Part shown: positions 33,301 through 38,941 of the stretch, one piece after another
Numbering within the stretch: the stretch's first letter is position 1
Layout: each line of letters opens with the position of its first letter
Assembly (NCBI GenBank): GCA_039934635.1
Contig: JBDTLT010000024.1
Coordinates: 1-40,038 of the forward strand
DNA: 40,038 nt
Source: DATLFA01 sp039934635
GTDB taxonomy: Bacteria > Actinomycetota > Acidimicrobiia > Acidimicrobiales > WLNW01
Reading direction: 5' to 3'
Notes under the pieces: model-generated
Database searches by the model: none
What the model was told of the DNA's origin: nothing
The model's input: the letters and a program-made list of their open reading frames with translations, nothing else
Translations under genes and position numbers: made by a program

Positions 33301-36059
33301 AGCCCGCACCATGTCCAGTCCGCGTACTCCGGCCCCCACACCTCGCCGCACGACGTCGCCGGATTGAACACCTCTGGCGGATTGGCGCGCAGCGTGTGGG
33401 TGATAGGCGATGCCCAGCCGGCATCCGGGTCGTCGACGACGCGCGCTTTCGTGCTGATCTCACTCCAGGTGATGGCGCCGTTGTCGTCTATGTGCTGCTC
33501 GAACGCGCGCAGGCGGTACTGCACGAGCGCTTGTGATGCCGAGACCGACGGCAGTGTGCCGATGATCGCGGCGAGCGGCAGCGTCTTGCCCGGTTGCAGC
33601 ACGAACCCGACCGGTGCCGTCGGCGTGGTGCCGTCGCTCGTCGCCGGGTCGTAGAGGTAGCCGTTGGTCGCGTTCGAGAAATCCGACGTCGCGGTGGCGC
33701 GGTAGTACACCTCGGGAAACACGCCAATGGTCTTGTCGGCCGTCAGGTTCACCAGTTGCGCATCCACTTTCACGGCCTGCCCCGCGAGGCGCGGCAATGC
33801 CTGGTTCGGGTCGACGCGAGCGCGAAGCTCGACGAGGATCTCCTGGACTACCCGCACCCGGGCGGTGCCGTTCGCACTCACGGTTCCTGCCGGTCCTCCG
33901 CCGACCACGAGCACGTTGAGCGGGCTGGTGCCGGCGCGCAACGCTTCGAGATAGAAGACGAGGTCTTTGTGCGCGCCGGCCGCCAGCGTTCCGATCACGC
34001 CGTCGGACGACTCGGGCACGTCGAGCTCGATCTCGGGCCGATCGACCGCGAGTTGCGAGTTGCGATAGGGCGGCGCGCCGGGTTCGAGCTCTTCGACGGG
34101 GTCGATCACCACACCGCCCTCGATGCGCACGTTCGTGAGTTCGTCCACGCTCTCGTTGGTGGCCCGCACCGTCACTTTGAAGATCGTGTGCTTGCCGCCC
34201 AGCTTGTCGGTCAACACGACAACATCGGGTCCGTCCGGCGTGTCGAGCACGACATCGGACTTCGCCGGCGTCACCTCGACGCTGACCAGGTGCCCGATCT
34301 GCACATCGCGCACAACGCTGCGGCCGACCGGCTCGCCGTCGGCGTCGCCGGCGACCGTCCAGCGGTAGCGGCCTTGACCTTCGACGTCACCGATGACCGT
34401 GTACGACAACAGTCGCGAGTCGCCCGGTGCGAGCTCGGTGGGCGGCTCGGGAGTCGGGCCCGATTCGAGCACCAGTCCGCCAGTACCTGCGACCGGCACC
34501 GGCCCGGTGAGCGTGAGCCCGGTGATCGGCACGTCGCCCTGGTTGGCAATGGTGAAGGTGAACGTCGCTTGCTCGCCGACTGCGAGCTTGCTCGGTCCGC
34601 TCTCGTAGGTCAGCGTGAGGCTCGGGTTGCCGCAGATCTCGTTGTCAAGGCATTCGAAGCTCGCCTCCGCGGACGCGGACCCGAGCGTGACGTCACTGCT
34701 CGGCGGGTTCCACACACCGCCGACGGGTCGCACGATCCAACGCGCCGGTTGGAGTTCGAGCGTGTAGTGCCCGGTGTCGTCGGTGCGCGCATTCTCGGTT
34801 GATGGACCCAACGCTTCGACGGGCCAGTTCTTGACTGGCCCTTCGCTGCTCATCAACCAGCCCGAGATGCGACTCGTCTCCTGCACGAAGTCGGTGTTGT
34901 TCGCGTCGTTCTGGCTCACGTCGACGCGCCGGCTCGTCGGGTTGAATCGGCCGCGCTCGACGGGCGGCACCACGTCGTAGCTGCCGCGCTCGACCTTCAT
35001 CGAATAGCGCCCGTCGCTGTCGGTCGTCGCGATCGCGCCGTCGGTGCTGCCGAGCGGGCGCGCACCAACGGCGACGCCCGCGAGCGGTCGCCCATCTGGC
35101 GCAGTGACGCGACCGGCGATGGTCTTGAGATCACGCCGCAGGTAGATCTCCGTGTCCTCGTCGACGTAGAACGTGATCGGCGTGTGCCAGCCGGGCAATG
35201 GTTCTCGCCCGGCGGCCTCGCCGGAGAACGGATATCGGATGACGGTCAGCGTGTAGTAGCCGGTGGGCACGAACATGCGGAACGAACCGTCGTTGGCGTT
35301 GAGCCCGCTCAACCCATTGAGGTCGACCGAGCCCCAACAGAAGTAGCAGTAGCCCTGCGACGGCGTCCCCGGCGGCACGTTTATTTGTTGACCGAAGACG
35401 TTGAAAAGACCGTTGTACAGATAGTCGGTCGGAGTGCCGTCGGCGTTGGTGCGTTCGAAGCGGATCGCGGCCGACGGCCACGGGTACGGCGAAGTGAAGT
35501 AGGGCGGTGGCAGCAGGTTCTCCACCAGCGCGGTGCCTTCGACGAGGTGGGCGTCGACGTTGAACGCGGCGTCGCCGAAGGCCAGGGCTTGAAGGAGGTT
35601 CGCCGGGTTGAGCACCGTCGCAGTGATCAGCCGCCACGCTGGCCCGGTCGCGTACGGCTTGATCGTGCAGGTGCTGTCGCCGTCTTGGCAGCCCGAGACG
35701 GTGAACGAGTTCGTCGTCCAGCGGATCACACCCGCAACGCTGCTCGATGCCGTCGCCGTGATGGTCTCGTCGACGAAGATGAACTTTCGATCGAGCGTTA
35801 CGGTGACGCCGCCGTTCTCGATACACAACCCGGTGCTGGGCCCCATTCCTCCAGGAGGGCAAGGGCCCGGTTCGGGCTCGGGCGCCATCGAGCCGGTGAA
35901 GTAGGACGCGGGAAGCGGAACGCCGATGGCGGCCGGCTCGGCCGCGTCCGCTGCGCCCGGCGGGCGGGCGGCCACCACCGTGGCCACAATCGCCGCCAGC
36001 GCCACTACCGCGACGGTGAGCATCGTCGGTTGCCTGCGTCCCCGTACCGTCCGCTGCAT
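30333..36059 (-). CDS. giant secreted multidomain protein (Ig-like, CARDB-like, toxin-like core)
   Basis: This 1908-residue protein has a signal peptide (QRTVRGRRQPTMLTVAVVAL..., cleaved near 36). ATG 36059 has GGAGGG 8 nt upstream; the open frame beyond it is antisense to the ArsR region. Domains in order: an N-terminal beta-rich part, a carboxypeptidase-regulatory-like domain near 312-370 (GRVTAPDGRPLAGVAVGARP), a related one near 395-445, CARDB/DUF11-like strands from about 480 (VGEQATFTFTIANQGDVPITGL), further beta domains to about 880, and a helical and mixed core of about 905-1437. Ig-like repeats near 1610-1708 (FECQLDTATWAPC) and a C-terminal beta domain follow. The core contains KTRDTL, KEKTVKQID, ASDPDAVFYLD and TNHGETG, discussed as possible toxin-like landmarks. 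It is flanked by the two ArsR cassettes. Function unknown. Confidence 0.85.
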   Translation of the reverse strand: MQRTVRGRRQPTMLTVAVVALAAIVATVVAARPPGAADAAEPAAIGVPLPASYFTGSMAPEPEPGPCPPGGMGPSTGLCIENGGVTVTLDRKFIFVDETITATASSSVAGVIRWTTNSFTVSGCQDGDSTCTIKPYATGPAWRLITATVLNPANLLQALAFGDAAFNVDAHLVEGTALVENLLPPPYFTSPYPWPSAAIRFERTNADGTPTDYLYNGLFNVFGQQINVPPGTPSQGYCYFCWGSVDLNGLSGLNANDGSFRMFVPTGYYTLTVIRYPFSGEAAGREPLPGWHTPITFYVDEDTEIYLRRDLKTIAGRVTAPDGRPLAGVAVGARPLGSTDGAIATTDSDGRYSMKVERGSYDVVPPVERGRFNPTSRRVDVSQNDANNTDFVQETSRISGWLMSSEGPVKNWPVEALGPSTENARTDDTGHYTLELQPARWIVRPVGGVWNPPSSDVTLGSASAEASFECLDNEICGNPSLTLTYESGPSKLAVGEQATFTFTIANQGDVPITGLTLTGPVPVAGTGGLVLESGPTPEPPTELAPGDSRLLSYTVIGDVEGQGRYRWTVAGDADGEPVGRSVVRDVQIGHLVSVEVTPAKSDVVLDTPDGPDVVVLTDKLGGKHTIFKVTVRATNESVDELTNVRIEGGVVIDPVEELEPGAPPYRNSQLAVDRPEIELDVPESSDGVIGTLAAGAHKDLVFYLEALRAGTSPLNVLVVGGGPAGTVSANGTARVRVVQEILVELRARVDPNQALPRLAGQAVKVDAQLVNLTADKTIGVFPEVYYRATATSDFSNATNGYLYDPATSDGTTPTAPVGFVLQPGKTLPLAAIIGTLPSVSASQALVQYRLRAFEQHIDDNGAITWSEISTKARVVDDPDAGWASPITHTLRANPPEVFNPATSCGEVWGPEYADWTWCGLVKGIENFASGLAQLPHMLQTAVEYGPFGSQTMMYQARILGLGFAALLQDPVSQQELVDEVRRVMATMDFAANAAWTAYSEQIPGAVADYLARMDQLYKSGDENFVYELGVQAGENIDFFVEAPLKAGLKIVTNETLALMMKPALNKRLPKAVSRYLETRFVEAASKIANGEKLEKAAVPGMNAEPYLDEAGYGEKTKAAMHEIANDSNTVGVYKTRDTLADELIRERKANPKSEQFKEKTVKQIDIDEMGVPADMKATAVAIEPPFKAELDRFTDPRVKTPNELKVLQADLDGIVDDYLSRTRPDLVGEAREQLKSRWMVRSAEWLDFKHNKLPMLEEWKKHGIAEIFNPSTQEGLPHVEIEFELVGFDYTKVDLPDGGTVYQLKKGSKAEPQNILPQASDPDAVFYLDADSGAIADPNKRLAVMKATYNNPYLGTNHGETGSLFDPTGTLREKWMPGPDDLVIIVAPNEPARFGRVVKVFDEFILIDGTKFIHYMGPLGWSIPQSIVDGFVNFVQALATGLGINGWVQRAGRLINAKYSDPQAPSTGPLPVQQFNRQGVPLTLAPSGPPLAQFAPAAGGGRTWTPISYNDALATGTPGVMDPAPMTLLPQDAPAGTTRLDVMERTELGVAATSDWFAAGDQVVLDPGGANEEYATVVGLGSLLLQSPLQRAHLRGELVLMLPTAQPPDTSIAAAPAAIVNTASAEFTFTSNVAGATFECQLDTATWAPCVSPRVYSALPDGVHDFAVRSTAAGLTDATPATRSWRVDRTPPTVSIARPASNAVYTQGEVVLASYACADTGAGLAASQACVGTVPSGSAIDTTIIGKSRSFSVTATDAAGNLTTTSMTYRVDAPLALRVDAGAILPAAGKRPTAVTLAGKWTATATPSMKCGDDVTITLGTFTETIAGARFKSVLGLCTYVKPNGATTFASLVVFDLRSGIFSIAAAGASPTFTPFVNPVNVGIALGNARGSVAVTFVKHGALWTSPK

Positions 36060-36155
36060 GAAAGTCCCTCCGCGCTCACAGAAGACAGTAAAAAGCCGCG
36101 GTAACGAGTCGGTAACAAGAACCGCGGCAACGGCGGTGGACCAAGTGCCGGCTGG

Positions 36156-36183
36156 TTGATACATATCGATATGGGTATATGAT
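36156..36183 (+). promoter_or_regulatory. leaderless promoter with palindromic operator, ArsR cassette 2
   Basis: TTGATA (36156-36161), 16 nt, TATGAT (36178-36183), 6 nt, ATG 36190. The spacer begins with the perfect 12-bp palindrome CATATCGATATG (36162-36173), followed by another TATATG. It resembles the operator of the first ArsR cassette and lies between this gene and the divergent giant gene, so it could control both. Confidence 0.72.
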
Positions 36184-36189
36184 CGCGCT

Positions 36190-36543
36190 ATGCCTCGTGC
36201 CGCAACGACGTCCGACTTGTTCAACGCCGTCGGCGACGCATCGCGACGCAACATCCTCGGAACGCTGGCCCGCGGCGAAGCCAGCGTAAGTGAACTCGTC
36301 GAGTGTCTCGGCCTGGCGCAGCCGCACGTCTCGCGACACCTGAAGGTGCTCCGTGAGGTCGACGTCGTGCGCTGCCGCACCGCGGGCCGCCGACGGCTGT
36401 ATCGCGTCCACGCGCCGGGGCTGAGACCGTTGCAGTCCTGGCTCACCAATCTCACTGCACAGGTCAACGAGCGCTACGACCGACTCGATGATCACCTCCA
36501 CGAACTCCTCCGAGACCAGAACGACGAAACGAGCACGCCATGA
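36190..36543 (+). CDS. ArsR-family transcriptional repressor (second copy)
   Basis: This 117-residue winged-helix protein has the same layout as the repressor at 29936: SDLFNAVGDASRRNILGTLARGEASVSELVECL, recognition helix AQPHVSRHLKVLREVDVVRCR and wing RRRLYRVHAPG. Two Cys residues are present but not in the ELCVCDL metal motif, so it is taken as a metal-independent member. ATG 36190 is placed 6 nt after TATGAT. It overlaps the next gene by ATGA. It is divergent from the giant secreted-protein gene, with 130 bp between the starts. Autorepression through CATATCGATATG is likely; control of the giant gene is possible but not shown. Confidence 0.92.
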   Translation: MPRAATTSDLFNAVGDASRRNILGTLARGEASVSELVECLGLAQPHVSRHLKVLREVDVVRCRTAGRRRLYRVHAPGLRPLQSWLTNLTAQVNERYDRLDDHLHELLRDQNDETSTP

Positions 36544-37565
36544 CCACACGCCACGGATCCGCGACGGTGACCCTGCCATCCGACACCGAGATTCTCATCA
36601 CCCGCTCGTTCGAGGCCCCGCGTTGGCTCGTGTGGGACGCGATCACCACTCCCCGTCACCTGCTTCGGTGGTGGGGGCCGGCGTGGTGCCCGCTGGTCGC
36701 ATGCCATGTCGACCTGCACGTGGGCGGCGACTGGCGCTACGTGTCGCTCGACGACGCCGGCCATGAACTCAGGTGGCACGGGACCTATCGAGAGATCGTC
36801 GTTCCCGAACGCATCGTGTCGACCGAAGTGTTCGAAGGCTTCCCCGAAGCCGAGTCCGTCAGCGTGGTGACGCTCACCGAACACGACGGTGTCACGACCC
36901 TGCGGACGTTGGTGCAACACACGAGCCGCGAGAACCGTGATGGGCACGTGAACTCGGGCATGGAGGTCGGCATGCAGGAGACGTACGACCGCCTCGACAC
37001 GTTGCTCGATATCGCCGACACACCGAGCGAGCGGTTCCGGCGCATCGCCGGCGGGTTCACCGACCGGGTCGAGCAGGTCCCCCCGGGAGCATGGTCGAAC
37101 CCCGCGCCGTGTGAGGGATGGACGGCGCGCGATGTCGTCGGACATCTCGTTGAATGGGTACCGGGCGTGATCGGGCAGGCGGGCATCGAATTCGCTCCGC
37201 TATCGGTCGACACCGACCCCGCCGCGGCCTGGACGAGTGTCGCGGCAACGCTGCAGTCGTGTCTCGACGATCCTGCCGTGGCCAGTCTCGAGTTCGATGC
37301 CGGTCCCCCCGGTCGGCTCACCGTTGAGCGCAGCATCGACATGCTTGTCACCGGCGATGTGCTCATCCATACCTGGGATCTGGCCCGGGCCACTGGACTC
37401 GACGAACGACTCGACGCTGTGTTGGTGCACGCGATGTTGGAGGGAATGCAGCCACTCGACGACATCTTGCGGGCAAGCGGCCACTACGGCCCGAAGGTCG
37501 CCACCTCCGACGGCGCTGACGAGCAGGCGCAGTTGCTCGCGTTCACTGGGCGGGACCCCGCGTGA
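36540..37565 (+). CDS. SRPBCC (AHSA1) fused to TIGR03086 / mycothiol-type DinB domain
   Basis: The 341-residue product joins two families. Residues about 1-155 form an AHSA1-like SRPBCC domain (ITRSFEAPRWLVWDAITTPRHLLRWWGP, GGDWRYVSL, ETYDRLDTLL). Residues about 160-341 match the TIGR03086/maleylpyruvate-isomerase N-terminal group: FRRIAGGFTDRVEQVPPGAWSNPAPCEGWTARDVVGHLVEWV, then DMLVTGDVLIHTWDLARATG. That group is a DinB-like four-helix bundle with a His metal site and is linked to mycothiol-dependent enzymes in actinobacteria; His in GHLVEW and LIHTWD are candidate ligands. The two domains usually occur as separate proteins. The start overlaps the repressor stop (ATGA). A hydrophobic ligand or detoxification substrate is plausible but not identified. 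Confidence 0.87.
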   Translation: MTTRHGSATVTLPSDTEILITRSFEAPRWLVWDAITTPRHLLRWWGPAWCPLVACHVDLHVGGDWRYVSLDDAGHELRWHGTYREIVVPERIVSTEVFEGFPEAESVSVVTLTEHDGVTTLRTLVQHTSRENRDGHVNSGMEVGMQETYDRLDTLLDIADTPSERFRRIAGGFTDRVEQVPPGAWSNPAPCEGWTARDVVGHLVEWVPGVIGQAGIEFAPLSVDTDPAAAWTSVAATLQSCLDDPAVASLEFDAGPPGRLTVERSIDMLVTGDVLIHTWDLARATGLDERLDAVLVHAMLEGMQPLDDILRASGHYGPKVATSDGADEQAQLLAFTGRDPA

Positions 37566-37595
37566 ACGATCACGCGCATTTGATCGCGGCGTGGG

Positions 37596-37612
37596 GCGTC
37601 AAGCGTTGACGC
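37596..37612. terminator. short hairpin at a convergent junction
   Basis: GCGTCAA-GCG-TTGACGC forms a 7-bp stem at the very end of the cobalamin-binding gene, 31 bp after the stop of the convergent SRPBCC fusion. It has no U-run. It is a possible bidirectional terminator, weaker than the one at 28081. Confidence 0.35.
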
Positions 37613-38630
37613 TTCGGTGCGTTCCCACGAGGTGGCGTCGAGCGGCCTCACACAGTGCCGCGGACTGCTCGAGCCCGCTGTCGCGGACAACATCATCGAC
37701 GATTTGGAGAGCGGTGATCAGGACAGCGGATGGAACGCCGCGAGAGCTGAGCACCTCTTCCAACCACGCGATGAACTCGACGAACAGTTGCGGCTCATCG
37801 AGATCGATCGCTGCGGTGATATATCGCAGGATGTAGTCGAGGTCTCGGCGTGACGAGCTCAACTGACTGCTCGAGTATGAACTCATCGATGAGATGACCA
37901 CGAACATTTCCGTCATGCATGCTTCGATCAACTCGCGGCCGTGTAGCTGCAGATGCACCGACTCGCGTGCGGCGAATGTCGAGGATCGAGCGGGCGGCAG
38001 CGGGCCGCTCAGCACGGATAGATCGACGTCGGGGCCGATCCACGCCGATGCTCCAATCCGGGTTGCGCGGTCGGGTGTAATGCCGAAGGCGGCCCCTGCC
38101 ACGACGACAGTACTGCCGAGGTCGGCCAGTGCCGAGATGCACCTCGCGGCACCAGCGAGATGCAGGCTGAGTGTGCAGCTCAACACGATCACGTCAGCTT
38201 CGGCGTCCACCACGAACTTCTGTAAATCGTGTGCGGGCACGTTCGCGCCGAGGAACGTGACGTCCCATCCGTCGTAGCGCAGTCGTTCGGCTCCCATTCG
38301 CGCAGGTAACGAGTGGTACTCCTCCTCGACACACGCGACGAGTGCGTTGCCTTTCTGCGACGCCGGAGATGTGCGGGGCTGCAGACTGATGGCGCCGAGG
38401 ACGCCGTCGATCACGGCGGTCGCCGCGTGCTCTTGAGCCACGCTCCACTGGTTCGACTGCCACAGTCGACCCACCTCGCGCTGAACGTCGGCCAATACGT
38501 CGAGGATCAAACGATCCGGCGCCAGGCCGTTGGCGACAAGGCCGAGTGCGTAGTCGATCGCGGGACGAGCCCGCCCGATCATCGCAAAGTCGAGAAGCTC
38601 ACGCGAGGCGATGGGCAGCGTGTTGTTCAT
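37599..38630 (-). CDS. cobalamin-binding CarH-like sensor protein without HTH
   Basis: This 343-residue protein has a four-helix B12-binding-2 cap (about 15-85), a Rossmann-like B12-binding domain (about 90-215) and an unassigned helical C-terminal domain (about 225-343). In the cap, W57 and E67-H68 form the Wx9EH motif of CarH/LitR photoreceptors. In the Rossmann domain, E104-Y-H106 sits where CarH has ExH, whose His is the lower cobalt ligand. Later markers are DVTFLGANVPAHDL and VVVAGAAFG. There is no N-terminal MerR helix-turn-helix, so it should signal through protein contact. W57 is followed by Gln rather than the His that captures cobalt after light in T. thermophilus CarH. ATG 38630 overlaps the ABM gene (ATGA); an EAL-GGDEF gene lies upstream in the same operon. 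Confidence 0.85.
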   Translation of the reverse strand: MNNTLPIASRELLDFAMIGRARPAIDYALGLVANGLAPDRLILDVLADVQREVGRLWQSNQWSVAQEHAATAVIDGVLGAISLQPRTSPASQKGNALVACVEEEYHSLPARMGAERLRYDGWDVTFLGANVPAHDLQKFVVDAEADVIVLSCTLSLHLAGAARCISALADLGSTVVVAGAAFGITPDRATRIGASAWIGPDVDLSVLSGPLPPARSSTFAARESVHLQLHGRELIEACMTEMFVVISSMSSYSSSQLSSSRRDLDYILRYITAAIDLDEPQLFVEFIAWLEEVLSSRGVPSAVLITALQIVDDVVRDSGLEQSAALCEAARRHLVGTHRSVNA

Positions 38631-38941
38631 CGGGCCACGACCCGGTAGCGGGAGAAATGGGCTGGTTTCGGGGCATCGCTGCCCTGGTCGATGCGGGCGT
38701 GTGAGCGTCGGTGGCTGTCCGACAACATGTACGCGCTGAAGTCACTCTTGTGCGCCCACCATGAGACCATTGCGAAATGAGTCGGGTCTCGTTCGTCGTG
38801 CCAGACCTCGAGATGATCGAACCCTGGCCATTGCTCGACCTTGCCGAGCCGTGCTTCGAACGCGGCGATCAACGCCTCGGCGCCACCCGCCGGGACGCTG
38901 ATCTCGCTGAACGCCACGAACATCGTCGAGTCGTCCATCAC
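38627..38941 (-). CDS. ABM-fold (antibiotic biosynthesis monooxygenase-like) protein
   Basis: This 104-residue ferredoxin-like alpha/beta protein has the ABM pattern: MFVAFSEISVPAGGAEALIAAFEARLGKVEQWPGFDHLEVWHD, then HFAMVSWWAHKSDFSAYMLSDSHRRSHA. Family members include cofactor-free monooxygenases and heme-degrading proteins, and many bind small molecules without known activity. GTG 38941 overlaps the GGDEF stop (GTGA), while the next codon, ATG 38938, overlaps it by one base; both are plausible. Its end overlaps the cobalamin protein start (ATGA). The position between a c-di-GMP enzyme and a B12 sensor suggests a ligand- or redox-sensing partner, which is inference. Confidence 0.82.
   Translation of the reverse strand: MMDDSTMFVAFSEISVPAGGAEALIAAFEARLGKVEQWPGFDHLEVWHDERDPTHFAMVSWWAHKSDFSAYMLSDSHRRSHARIDQGSDAPKPAHFSRYRVVAR

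Noticed and set aside
33594..34802. Long plus-strand frame (402 codons) opposite the giant secreted protein
   Set aside because: Arg/His/Val-rich antisense composition with no recognisable domain, while the minus strand shows clear beta-domain repeats.
36060..36467. 136-codon upstream extension of the giant gene
   Set aside because: Arg/Ser-rich sequence antisense to the ArsR gene, crossing its promoter; a signal peptide with a good Shine-Dalgarno starts at 36059.
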